Assembly: GCA_027563935.2 (NCBI GenBank)
Contig: CM050454.1
Location: forward strand, 3,190,001 to 3,254,000
Reading direction: 5' to 3'
DNA from: Costus lasius
Lineage: Eukaryota; Streptophyta; Magnoliopsida; Zingiberales; Costaceae
DNA length: 64,000 bases
Below the pieces are notes generated by a model. It searched no databases. It was not told the origin of the DNA and was given only the letters and a program-made list of their open reading frames with translations. This document shows positions 47,431-59,221 of the stretch, one piece after another; positions within the stretch are counted from its first letter, which is position 1, and each line of letters starts with the position of its first letter. Both the position numbers and the translations under genes were made by a program.

Positions 47431-47559
47431 GTTAACTTAAGATGGTTTGTAGGTTGACTTTTTTTTGTGTAATAGACCATGCTTTAAGATGCGTGTCTAA
47501 ATTTTCCGTGACCCATCTGCGATCACGCGCCGAAGGGTCCCTCCGGCGAAATTTTTTTG

Positions 47560-49114
47560 GGTGTGTGTGCATGACATAATACGTATATGCTATCGGATTT
47601 CATATGGTATATTAAATTTGTCCTTTTTTTTAATCTGGGCCTCTGTTTTGTTGTTATATGTGCATCCTCTACAATTCGGTGATGGACCTGAGGACCTCAT
47701 CATTTTAATACGTTCTGGAAGCTTGGGCTTGCTCCCCCTCGGGGACTTGGGCATTCTGGAAGTATATCTCCATATCCTAGAGGAATTTCTCAATTTCCTT
47801 GGAGCAGCGCACCCCTCGAAAGGGGGTAAGCTCCGGGATACCAATCGCACGATGGTCCCCTGGTAGGGATCGGCCACGGTCAGGACTGGTGAAGCCACCG
47901 TGGCGCGCTTCTGCAGCGCAACCTCCACCTGGCATGCCTCTAGCTCCTCGGTGAGTTGGCTCACCTAAGCTGTGAGGCACTCATGGGAGACGAGCAGTGT
48001 GGAAACCAAGTCCACCAGTGCCCTAGGGGCCAACGCCCCATCTCCAACAATGTGCTCTAGGGACGAAATCCGGCTGTCTGTCATAAACACCATCTGCATG
48101 CAAACAGCAGGGTAAGTCCGAGTAAAAGTACAACGTTGTACAAGTTGGAACGCGCAGACCCTGGCCTGATGCTAAGTTGTCACATCTTAAATTATTGTAA
48201 TAAATTTTTTTTTTCCAATTTGTACACGTGGGTCAACACTTGACTCGAGTCCAAACACACCCTTGCAAGGGCTTCTCCTTGCATATGACACCAGCTACTG
48301 CCGAGCTCATCAGCAGCTGGCGCCGCCTCAACGCCACAGGCAGGTAGCGACCTCGAGGGCCCTAGCGTCGCCCGCAGACGCCGAGAAGAGGGGAGCCCGG
48401 CTCAGGTCGTGCGCAGGTGATGGTCGACGCTAGAAGTAGAGCTCGCGCACAGGCAAGCTGGAGAAGGGAGAAGAGACTCCACTGGCAGGCGGAGGAGGGC
48501 TCGTCCGGCGAGCATGTATGGTGGCCGCATGCAGGTGGGTCTGAGGCTTGTATTTCACGCATGCAAGTGGCCGACACTTGGAGGAAGGAGAACGACGACG
48601 CAACGTAAGGGAGGGAAGGCGCTGGGAGCCGCAAGCTCGATTGGGCAGGCACGGCCAATAGACAGGTCGGATAAATAGCCGGAAAGGAAATAGAGAAGGC
48701 AGGGGGATACCTCAGTGATCACACGGCTGCCGGCTCCGTCCACCGACGTTGGTAAAGGTCGGAGAAGCCGGGAAAGACAGGGAGCTCCGCGTGATCTGTT
48801 CCACCTACCCACACCACTGGAATTGCGAGGGGAGCTCAGAGGTAAGACGTCCGACGGCTTTGGAAGATTACTGGAGGGAGAGGGAAGAGGGAGCTGGGGA
48901 AGAGGTGAGCACGAGAGCCATTCGAACTTTTGTTCGTAACTCCGAACGACAATGAGGGCGTCACTTTTCCCTCGTCCCCCTTGGTTCCCGTGCGCTAACC
49001 CGAGTCAGCTACCCACCTCTCTGCTGCTGACGCATCCCATCATGTCTCAACACCCACGCCAGCCACGATGACCGCATTTTGGTTGTTGAAGTAGATCGGA
49101 TTCAGGCAACACTC
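47560..49114. other. Intergenic stretch, unassigned
   Basis: A minus-strand frame at 47590-48093, broken by a TAG near 47966, has an acidic start (SQLTEELEACQVEVALQ) that could be a coiled coil of a retroelement protein, but no domain is recognisable. From 48240 to 49000 the sequence is GC-rich with overlapping frames on both strands and no convincing gene. Confidence 0.3.
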
Positions 49115-49122
49115 GATCCGAC

Positions 49123-49648
49123 TAGGGGTGTCCAAAAATCGGTTTAAACCGATAAACCGAACCGTACCAAAATTTACCAAAATTTTCAGTTCGGTTCGGT
49201 TTCAAGGAAATTCGATTATGTTCGATTCGGTTTAAGATGGTTAAAAAAATTTCAGTTCGGTTTACGGTTTGGTGTAATTCGGTTCGGTTCGGTTCGGGTT
49301 GAACCGAACAAACCAAGATTTTAATAAAATATTAATATTTTTTATATAAAATATATTATATTATTATTTTTAATTATATAAAATATGTTATATTCTTATT
49401 TTTATTTATATAAAATATATTATATTATTATTTTTATTAAAAATTAATAATATAATAGTATAAAAAAGCTAAATAAATATATAAATAATTAAGTTCGGTT
49501 TAACCCGAACCGAAACGAACCCGAACCGAAATTTTGGTTCGGTTTTGATTTGGTTTTTAGAAACTTCGGTTTGGTTTTTGGTTTGGATTGTTTTGGATTT
49601 TCGGTTCAGTTTGAAGTTCGGTTCGGTTTAACCGTTTGGACACCCCTA
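49123..49648. mobile_element. hAT-type MITE with GGTTCGGTT subterminal repeats, perfect TSD
   Basis: Ends TAGGGGTGTCCAAA (left) and, reversed, TAGGGGTGTCCAAACGG (right). The exact 8-bp target duplication GATCCGAC is at 49115-49122 and 49649-49656. Both subterminal thirds are filled with GGTTCGGTT/AACCGAACC words; the core (49320-49490) is almost pure A/T. There is no coding capacity. Confidence 0.92.
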
Positions 49649-49656
49649 GATCCGAC

Positions 49657-50659
49657 ACACTAAGTTCGCCGACCCGGTCAGCCAAATGGTTGTGGGCTGG
49701 GCCGAATTTTGGGTCGTGCCCAAAAATTCAGTTCGAAGGCTTAACATTAGGTGACAATCATGATGCAAATATGGGTCATCAAATGCTATCTTGAGCTAAT
49801 TGATCGAGGAAGATTAATTTGACCATCAGAGATGACATATTTGAATGATGCCATTCATAGCATCTAAATCTAGATTTTGATCATTGCTTAATTGCTTTGC
49901 TTATAATTCCATTCAGTCATTTTTCAATCCAAACATTGCAGATTTGATCAAGCAATGACGAGGCATCACCCACAGTGTGCTACGGAAAGGAATTAATAGA
50001 ACGTTGATATTAGATTCATGCCAGTGATGGGAGAGATGAGTGCAAAAACTCCATGTTACTATAATTTAAAAACAAATAACTACCGGCAATGATAACACGC
50101 AGAAATGGTAGCGGATTAAAAACAATACTAAACAAGAGACACCAAGATTTTTGCGTGAAAAACCTCCCCAACTTGAGGAGGAAAAACCACGGGGCCGGAG
50201 TCCTCTCAAAGTCTTCCACTAAATCAGTTAATGGGTTTTACAAATCTTCCTAGATCATCTAGGAGCACAACAACATCATCAAGTATGAACTTGGAACTCA
50301 GGATAACATCAACACGTAGTTGGTAAGAGATGTAACAGAGAAGGAGAGTTCAGATTTCACCAAGTGAAGCAATCTCGGTTCTGGACAAACTGCGAGAACT
50401 AGAGACCTCAGTTTGACGATCCGACCGTTTAGATTGAAGAGCACTGAGTCCCGAACCTTCTCCTAAAATTGCAGCTCGATCCAACGGTAAACTTGTTGCC
50501 AGCGGCCGATTTACACAGACTGCCCTAAGTTCACAACTTAACGCCGAAGCTTCTCCTCCCTCTTTCTTTCACGTCTGTTCTTACGCATGTGTACAACAGC
50601 ATGCACCCACACACCCAATAAAACCTAAAGACAACAACACGTGTCAAACACACACTAAT
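49657..50659. other. Intergenic region with an LTR-like remnant
   Basis: From about 50080 to 50240 the sequence carries GATTTTTGCGTGAAAAACC and GGAGGAAAAACCACGGGGCC. This resembles a stretch commonly seen in plant copia LTRs, so a decayed LTR is likely, but its limits are not visible. The rest is unassigned. Confidence 0.35.
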
Positions 50660-50985
50660 GTATCCATGAAAAGGGTGTGCATCCACCATAGAAGCAATGT
50701 GTCCATGATAGCTGCAGCTGTGTCCATGATCTTCGTGGACAGGGAATCCACGATCTTTGTGGACAGGAAATTCATAATCTTCGTGTCCACGATCTTTGCA
50801 GGAAATCCACGATATCTACAGTGTGTCCACCATAACTGGGGTGTGTCCACCATAGCTGGGGTGTGTCCACCATAGCTGGAGTGTGTCCATGATCTTCTGG
50901 ACTGTGTCCACGATGATGGTAGCAAATCCACGATCTTGCAGGTGTGTCCACGATTGCCTACAGCTGTGTCCATGTTAATTGTAAA
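50660..50985. repeat. Degenerate minisatellite of TGTCCACnATnnnnG units
   Basis: At least fifteen variants of GTGTCCA(C/T)(C/G/A)AT... follow each other with 18-30 bp spacing. The most regular part is 50820-50890, where GTGTCCACCATAGCTGG is repeated almost exactly. Frames across it on both strands are repetitive and not genes. Confidence 0.75.
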
Positions 50986-51268
50986 CGCAATTAAACAAGG
51001 AGCCGCCACATGGACCTTAATGCTCTAATCCCATATGTGTAGTCAAAATCCAATCTCGGTCAACCTACGAAATTGCAACTGAGCTGCTCCATAAGTGCCA
51101 TAAATTACTAAGTTGCCACTGAGGAATAAATGTCCAACTTTAATATCCGTGGAAATACACCAATAGCCAACTCTTCATCCAGGATGGAGCCATCCTCCAC
51201 GTGGGTATAAACTGAGCCACCTCCACATAGGAGGGAAACTCACCCAGCAGCCAGTTCTGGAAGATTTT

Positions 51269-52595
51269 TGATGCATCGTATTTTGGTAGTGTTTTTCCGT
51301 TATATTTCATGTCAAATCTAGGCCTATTTTAACACTTTTATACTCATTATAGCCTTATTTCTTTCATATCTACAGAATCTTCACTTTTTGGCACTTTTAT
51401 GGAATTTTAGGTAAAAACACCCTTTTTTCGACATATTTTGACGATTCTGAGTCCATAGAACGATTTCCTGTGTGAAAACGAAGCCGCCCGTCAAATTTGA
51501 GCTCATTCGGAGCTTGCCTGAGAATCACGGCCAGTCGCCAGCCAGCAGAACTCACAGAGAGCTTCACGGCTGGGTGAACCCCAGCGGGGTTCACCAGATT
51601 TCCTTCAGACGGGAAATAGCCCAGAACAAAGCACGACCAGGTGAACCCGGCGGGGTTCACCGTGATTCTAACCCAGGGCACGCACGAGTCCGACCTTGAC
51701 TCTATTTTTTCAGCGATTTCTCACTCGTTCGGGTCCAAATTCGGCAAGTAAGGTGTCTATTGAAAGCTCTTTCAGAGGCGAACGCTTGGTATATAAAATC
51801 CCTAATTTTCTTGCCCTAAATATCGAGGAATCACGCGACAATGGGCGGCGGGCGGAAGAATAAGGCGACAACACGAGTTCGAGGTGATTTTCGGAGATTG
51901 GATCATCGGAGCATCACGATTCTTGCAGATTTACTTTAGTTTATCCTCTACTATCCTTTAGAAACTCGTTCTTGTAATCTTCCTATGTTAAAAGAGAGAT
52001 TTTTGAGCGTAACAATGATGATTGTAGCGTAAACCCTATTTCTGGGCTCGGTTTAAACCCGTTGACGAATTTAATCGCAGACTTTATCTTTATTACGTTG
52101 TTTGGATTGCGTTGTGAGCATATTTTACTTTGACGTGTTTATTTCGTGATTTTACCTTGGCCGAGTATTTTCACGCGTTAGCCGTTATGATTCATATCGA
52201 GAGAAGGATCGAAAGGGTGGATTATCTTAGTAAAACTTGCGAGACCTCGACACGAGAGTGCTTGGTCTTCGCTCGAGGATTTTATATTCTGCCAAAGAAA
52301 TCATTGGTCTTCGCGAGAGTAGGAGGTACCAAAACCAACATTCTAAATAACCGACATCTACGTTGTGCAATTAAAGTAGTTATTGTGGTGAAAACCAAAA
52401 CCCTGATTTCTCTCTTGATATTTAGTCCCTACCATCGTAGCGTTGATTACTTGTTTTCGATTTCTGCTTTCAAAACCCAATTTCGATTTGCCTAGCTATT
52501 AGGACTCGGATTTTCTGGTACTCAACCCTGTTCCCTGTGGGATTCGATATCTTTTATATTACTTCGACATAACCGTGCACTTGCGGTACGTGTCA
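51269..52595 (+). repeat. 5' LTR of the Athila-type element
   Basis: 1327 bp. Compared with the 3' LTR it lacks about 29 bp, including one palindrome copy (after about 51530), and about 80-90 bp near 52320. Two palindromes of the GGTGAACCCC type lie at 51573-51595 and 51640-51661, upstream of the TATA box at 51790-51798. Confidence 0.93.
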
Positions 52596-52789
52596 AGTTT
52601 TTGGCGCCGTTGCCGGGGAACAACGGTTGATATTAGTATACTTCCGATAATTGGTAGACTAGGCCTTAGGTTAGATTTTTCTTACTGCACTGCTATTTTC
52701 TTTTTCTTTTTATTTACTTGCTGTCTTAGAACTTTATAATTTTGACTGACCGTTTTATGTGAAGAAGTTCTAGGGCAGGTACATTCTTT

Positions 52790-54338
52790 GACTTTGATCC
52801 AGAGATCGAGTGCACCTTCAGGACAAGAAGGAAGCAAAATCAAATTCTGAAGAAATCATGAACCATCCAGGGGGAGACAATCGGATGAAACACATTCAAC
52901 TTGATGTGAACAATGACCGAGTACAACAACCAATGGGAAACAACTATAACAACAGGACATTGAAAGATTACTCGACTCCTTACACTTACTGTTTTCAATC
53001 AGGAATTGCTAGGCCCATTGTTGAGGCCAATAACTTCGAAATAAAACCTGCTCTTCTTTCTATGATGCAACAAAACCAATTTGGTGGTTCTCCTCTTGAG
53101 GACCCCAACATGCACCTCTCTTTTTTTTTTTGGAATATTGCGATATGTTGAAAATTAATGGAGTGTCTGCTGATGCTATCAGGTTGCGACTATTTCCCTT
53201 CTCTCTGAGGGATAGGGCGAGAGCTTGGCTGCACACACTATCAGCTGCTTCGATAAGAACATGGGCAGAGCTTTCTCAAGCCTTTCTCTCCAAGTACTTC
53301 TCTCAATCAAAGACAATTCAATTGCGAAATCAGATAACGAGCTTCATGCAAAAGGATGGAGAGTCTCTATATGAAGCTTGGGAGAGGTTTAAGGAGCTCC
53401 AAAGGATGTGTCCACATCACGGAGTTGAAACTTGGGTTTTGATCCAAACGTTCTACAATGGTTTGAATTACAACACGAGACTTACAGTGGACGCTGCAGC
53501 AGGAGGCGCTTTGATGAATAGGAGAGTTGAAGATGCAATGAACCTTCTCAAGGATATGGCGATCAACTATCACCAATGGACATCTGAGAGAGGTACTTCT
53601 ACCAAGAAGTCAGGTAAGTATGACCTAGACTCTCTTACTGCACTCACGGCTAAGGTTAATAATCTGACTAGATAGCTTGATTCTTGGTCTGTTATTTCTA
53701 TGGATGTTAACGTTATTTCTTGTAAGGTCTGTGGAGTTGTAGGTCATGTAGGGGCAGATTGTCAGACGGGAGATGGACAGATGGCTGCGATCAACTCTGA
53801 GCAATTGAATGCTGTTGGAAATTTTAACCCGAACAATAATCCATACTCCAGCACATTCAATCCAGGGTGGCGCAACCATCCAAATTTCTCTTATCGGACA
53901 ACCCAGCCGATTCAGCCTGGACAAGTTCCACCACAGCAGACCCAGCCCCCACAAGAAAACTTTAGGCAACCCCAATAGAACAATTTCAGACCACTAGGAT
54001 TTCAGGCTAGGATCTACAATGCACCACCACCACAGCCAAGGCCCAACAATGATTCAAATCTGAGCAAGCAACTTGAAGGACTTACAGACATGATGAAGAT
54101 GATGATGACAAGGATGGACTCCCTGGAAACACACAATAAGATGCTAGGGAGTCAGCTAGCCCAGCAAGCTAGCTCATCTTCGAGAGTACCAGGGATGCTA
54201 CCATCCCAGCCAGAGGTAAACCCGAGGGAGCATTGCAATACAATCTCCACTCGGAGCGGCAAGCAACTGGAAGATCCAAAGATGCCGACCGATGACAGAA
54301 GAGATGAAGTGATACCAGAACCTGTGGAACCGCAATAA
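52790..54338 (+). pseudogene. Athila-type gag, broken
   Basis: An acidic start (DFDPEIE) lies in one frame at 52790-52845. The N-terminal domain follows in a second frame (to 53148), and the capsid-like core in a third (53130-53675, with RLRLFPFSLRDRARAWL and LSKYFSQSKTIQLRNQI). A run of ten T at about 53118-53127 marks the second frame change. A CCHC knuckle (CKVCGVVGHVGADC) is at about 53719-53760. Stops fall at 53673 (TAG), 53976 (TAG) and 54336 (TAA), the first two in Gln-rich surroundings. Gag forms the particle and binds RNA; this copy cannot make an intact protein. Confidence 0.85.
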
Positions 54339-54350
54339 GATGCAACACCA

Positions 54351-57300
54351 GTGGCACCTGAACCAGCTGAAGAGGAGCGGCCCTATGTGGGACCGCCTGC
54401 ATACAGGCCACCGATTCCTTTTCTGCAGAGGCTTGTCAAGGCTAAATTGGACAAGCAGTTTGGTAAGTTTTTAGAGGTTTTAAAAAAACTTTACATTAAC
54501 ATCCCTTTCGTTGATGCTCTTTCGCAGATGCCGACTTATGCAAAATTCCTGAAAGACATCTTATCAAACAAGAGGAAGCTAGAGGATCAAGGGACTGTTG
54601 CACTCACTGAGGAGTGCAACGCCATCATTCATAACAGGCTCCCTCAGAAGCTCAAGGACCCAGGCAGTTTCTCCATACCCTGCCAGATTGGGGATATGTC
54701 TTTTCAGAGAGCTTTGTGCGATTTAGGAGCAAGCGTTAGCCTCATGCCACTATCACTCTGTAAAAGGCTAAACTTAGGAGATTTGCATCCAACTAGTATT
54801 TCCATATAGCTTGCAGACATATCTGTGCGTCACCCAGTTGGTATTTTAGTGGACGTTCCTATTAAAGTAGGAGATTACTTTATTCCTGCTGATTTTATTA
54901 TTTTAGAGATTGATGAGGATGATCGACTCCCTATCATTTTGAGGAGACCTTTTCTTGCTACTGCAGGCGCCGTCATGGATGTCAAGCAAGGGAAACTGTC
55001 TTTGAACATCTGTGGCAACGTCATCCAATTTGATCTAACTGACACATTGAAAAAACCTTTTCTTGCAGGTACATGCTACAGGGTGGACATTGTGGAAAAA
55101 GCCACACAGGATATTGAACCGCCCAGGAGAGAAGTGGACCCACTGGAGCTTGCCCTAACAAACTCTGTTGACAAAGATGAAAAATGGGAAGTTGAGAAGT
55201 TAGTTACAATGCTAGACGCTGATGCAAACCCTGAAAACAAGAAAGGAGAAATTCAGGAGACTCAGGAACAGAAGAAAATGGAACTCAAGAACCTGCCCAG
55301 CACTTTGAGATACGAGTTCTTGGGAGATGATTCTACATGCCCTATGATTGTTAGTGCGGCGTTGGACGAGGAGCAAATCAAATTACTGCTTAATGAACTT
55401 CGTCTCCATAGGAAGGTAATAGGTTACTCATTAGATGACATAAAAGGGATTAACCCCTCTGTTTGCATGCATAGGATCTTATTGGAAGACAACAGTAAAC
55501 CTTATGTAGAGTTCCAGCGCTGACTAAACCCGCATATAAAGGATGCAGTGAAGAAAGAAGTGCTCAAACTACTAGACGCCGGAGTTATATATCCAATTTC
55601 AGACAGTTCTTGGGTAAGTTCAGTACATGTTGTACCCAAGAAAGGCGGCGTCACAGTGATAAAGACCGAGGCAGACAAGCTGATACCTACGCGCACGGTC
55701 ACGGGACATAGGATGTGCATAGACTACAGGAGGTTGAATTCGGCTACGCAAAAGAATCATTTTCCTCTTCCATTTATAGATCAGATGTTAGATAAATTAG
55801 CGCACAACTCTTATTTTTGCTTTTTCGATGACTTTTCAGTTTTTTCCCGATCCCTATCCACCCGGATGACCAGAAGAAAACAACCTTCACATGTCCCTAT
55901 GGCACATATGCGTATAGAAGGATGCCCTTTGGCCTCTGCAATGCCCCTGCGACCTTTCAGCGAGCAATGATGACCATATTTTTTGATTTTAACGAAGATT
56001 TCATGGATATATTTATTGATGATTTTTCTGTATGGTTCTTCATTTCGTCATTGCTTGTCTAATTTGTCTAAGGTTTTGCAGAGGTGCGAAGAGGTGAACA
56101 TAGTCTTGAACTGGGAGAAGTGCCACTTCATGGTCAAGGAAGGTATTGTCCTTGGGTACCTAGTGTCTGAACGAGGAATAGAGGTGGACAGAGCGCAGAT
56201 TGAAGTCATCGAACATCTCAGGCCACCTACATCAGTAAAGGGGATATGGAGCTTTCTTGAACACGCTGGCTTTTATAGAAGATTTATTAAAGATTTTTCT
56301 AAGATAACTCGACCCTTAACTAATTTACTCGCTAAAGATGCTACGTTTTTCTTTGACAGGGATTGCGAGGAGGCCTTCTCAAAACTAAAGGAAGCTTTAA
56401 TCTCGGCTCCAATAATTCAACCCCCGGATTGGTCGCTACCTTTCGAGTTGATGTGTGATGTCAGCGACCAAGCTGTTGGGGCAGTCTTGGGTCAGAGGAA
56501 GGATAAGAAGCTTCACGCCATCTATTATGCCAGTCGTACACTTGACAATGCTCAGATAAATTATGCAACTACGGAGAAAGAACTGCTAGCAATTGTCTTT
56601 GCTTTCGATAAGTTTCGTTCCTATCTAGTTAATTCGAAAGTAATCATGTTTACTGATCATGCAGCTATAAAATACCTGATCAACAAGAAAGACGCGAAGC
56701 CAAGGCTCATTCAATGGGTCCTCCTCTTGCAAGAATTCGATATAGAGATCAGGGACAAGAATGGGAGAGAAAATCTAGTCGCTGATCATCTTTCCAGACT
56801 TGACCGCAGCACAGACAAAGAGATTGATGCAGAACTAGAAATCAACGATACATTCCCTGAAGAACACCTTTATGTCATATTAGATCAACAAGTCCCATGG
56901 TATGCAGATTTTGTTAATTATATTGTGTCTAACATTTTTCCTCCTGATCTCACTTTTCAGAGGAAGAAGCGGTTTCTACATGATGTGAAGTTTTACTATT
57001 GGGACGAGCCATATCTATACCGGAGATGTGCGGACGGGTTGTACAGACGATGCGTACCAGAAGTGGAGATACATGATGTGTTGAGCCATTGCCATACTTC
57101 ACCTTACGAAGGGCACTCGGGGGCCTCTAAAACAGCCTTTAAAGTTTTACAGTCTGCTTTGTATTGGCCTTCCATATTCCATAACGCTAAACAATTTGTC
57201 TCCACTTGCGACAGTTGCCAATGGGTTGGAAACTTATCAAAAAGATATGAGCTCCCACTCAACAACATCATGGAAGTGGAAATTTTCGATGTATGGGGTA

Positions 57301-58193
57301 TAGACTTCAAGGGCCCCTTCCCCTCTTCATGTGGAAAATGGTACATTCTGGTCGCCGTCGACTACATGTCGAAGTGGGTGGAGGCATCCGCTGAAGCTAC
57401 AAACGATTCTAGAGTCGTTATGAGGTTTATGAAGCGGACTATTTTCCCCCGATTTGGAGTTCCACGTGTGTTAATTAGCAACGGCGGCTCCCACTTCATT
57501 GAGCAAAAATTTAGGGCACTACTGAAAAAGTACGGTGTGAAGCACAGAATTGCTACGCCCTATCATCCTCAGACTAGTGGTCAGGTAGACGTCTCCAATA
57601 GGGAAATCAAACAAATTTTGGAGAAGACTGTATCGCGATCACGGAAGGATTGGGCAATGAAATTACCGGATGCCTTATGGGCTTATAGTACCACACTCAA
57701 AACACCCCTCGGTATGTCTCCTTTCCAACTTATTTATGGGAAATCATGCTATTTACCCGTTGAGCTTGAGCACAGGGCATATTGGGCTGTCAAGCAAATC
57801 AACTTTGATTTCAAGAACGCCGGTGAAAGGAGAAAGCTACAACTTGACGAGTTGGTCGAGATGCGCCTTTTTGCCTACGAAAATGCCAAGAGCTACAAAG
57901 CACGCACCAAATTTTGGCATGACAAGCGCATAGCAAAGAAGGAATTTCATGAGGGAGACAAAGTACTTCTGTTTAATTCAAGACTTCGGCTATTCCCAGG
58001 AAAGCTTCGCACGAGATGGTCCGGCCCTTTCACAGTTCAGAAAGTTCAACCATATGGTGCCATCACAGTTTGGACAGAAAGAACTGGAAGTTTCACAGTT
58101 AACGGGCACCGCCTCAAGCACTACTTTGAAGATGAGCGGGTCGAAAGAGAGGAAGTTCTTTCTCTCTCAGACCCCACAAATTTGCAACTCTGA
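54351..58193 (+). pseudogene. Athila-type pol (protease, RT, RNase H, integrase), broken
   Basis: The pol region lies in one main frame. Protease shows DLGASVSLMP (about 54718-54750). Stops occur at 54807 (TAG) and 55521 (TGA). Reverse transcriptase begins near 55548; the part from about 55850 to 56030, which contains the FGLCNAPATFQR block and the FIDD active site, is in a different frame, so two compensating indels flank it. From about 56033 to 58193 the frame is open: the end of RT, RNase H ([26 protein letters not shown]), integrase zinc motif ([16 protein letters not shown]) and core ([21 protein letters not shown]). The integrase C-terminal domain has no chromodomain. Not functional as it stands. 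Confidence 0.93.
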
Positions 58194-59221
58194 AAACTCT
58201 TATGGTCGAGCTACCGACCCAAACCTAGCGCTCTTGGAAGGCAACCCAAGTTTTTGATTGATTTTAGTTCTTACGCATAATTTTTCATTGTCATTAGTTA
58301 GTGTTTTAGATCGTTGATTTGTTTTTCATTTATTTTCTGTTTTTCTAAGAAGGGATCGCCACTAATTTGATGTCTCTATACGTTGTAGGAAGAAGAGGGA
58401 GCGTTGAGAATTTTTTCCAGATTTTCTCGAGTGTACAGTGAACATCACGGCCTGGTGAACCCCATGGGGTTGACCGTGATGTGTACTGTACTGGTGCGCC
58501 CAGACTTTGTGACATAGAGAACTCCACGGGCAGATGAACCCCAGCGGGTTCACCAGTATTCTTTCTGTGTAGAAACCATCCAGTGAGCTTCACAGGCAGG
58601 TGAACCCCACGGGGTTCACCATCTTTCCGAAGACCAGAAAATTTCCAGAACTCTTCACGGGTCAATGAACCCCAGTGGGTTCACCCGTGTTTCTGTTGCT
58701 TCAACCGAACCATAGTAAACATCACGGGCGAGTGAACCCGGGCGGGTTCACTGGAATTTCAAGTCTAGTTCGCCCAAAAATTAGGGCACGCACGCGAATA
58801 TCCGCCGCCGCCTTCCATACTTGGCGTCACCTGATCCTGCCGCCTTCTCCTCTTCTAAGCCACCGAAGGGATCTCAAAGGGTTTGATCTTGGTTTTCCCT
58901 CTCATCCGAACCATTTTCTTCTTCATTCGGTTCTAGATTTTCACCTCGCCAGATCGAACGAGCTTCCGCCGCCGCCACCCGATCTCGACGAGATCGACTG
59001 ATTGCACTGCCTTCTCCCCATCTTACCACTCGAAGGAAATCTCTCAGGTTCTATCCAAGATTCCTAGCACTCCGATCGAGTTCATCTCGTCTGTTTCCCA
59101 TCAGATTTTTGTGTCGTCTGCTCTCCGGAGACCTTACTCCGCCGCTTCCGTTTTGTGAGCACCTCCAATCAGATCTTCCAGCCGACGCTTACCAGCCGTC
59201 TTCCGATCATCCTCACCAACC
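58194..59221 (+). other. Spacer between pol and the post-pol ORF, with a palindrome array
   Basis: It holds five imperfect palindromes of the GGTGAACCCC...GGGGTTCACC type (about 58454-58475, 58533-58554, 58599-58620, 58664-58685 and 58731-58753), spaced about 66 bp except the first interval. The phrase AGGGCACGCACG follows, which also occurs after the palindromes in the LTRs. A CT-rich leader-like stretch then leads to the ATG at 59222. Confidence 0.75.
58454..58753. repeat. Five-copy palindromic repeat array
   Basis: Each copy is a dyad with 8-10 bp arms, GTGAACCC(C) and (G)GGGTTCAC, and a short variable spacer. Each is preceded by a TCACGG or TCACAGG-like word. Copies differ by one to three bases. 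The same unit occurs in both LTRs. Confidence 0.85.

Larger units (their letters stand above)
46568..47553. mobile_element. Pack-MULE-like element carrying two host gene fragments
   Basis: Terminal inverted repeats of about 100 bp lie at about 46568-46668 and 47447-47553. Both begin near CGCCGGAGGGACCC, continue through GACACGCATCTTAAAGC and GGTCTATTACACAAAAAAA, and end near TCAACCT. A third, shorter copy of the same repeat lies inside (46921-46974), in the orientation of the right end. Between the repeats are a plus-strand piece with a leader and start codon (46669-46926) and a minus-strand lipase fragment (46935-47430). No transposase is present. Long TIRs plus captured exons define Pack-MULEs; the flanking duplication could not be resolved by eye. 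Confidence 0.7.

Noticed and set aside
50820..50890. Regularly spaced repeats resembling a CRISPR array
   Set aside because: Spacers are not unique or uniform, units grade into each other, and the genome is a plant; it is a minisatellite.
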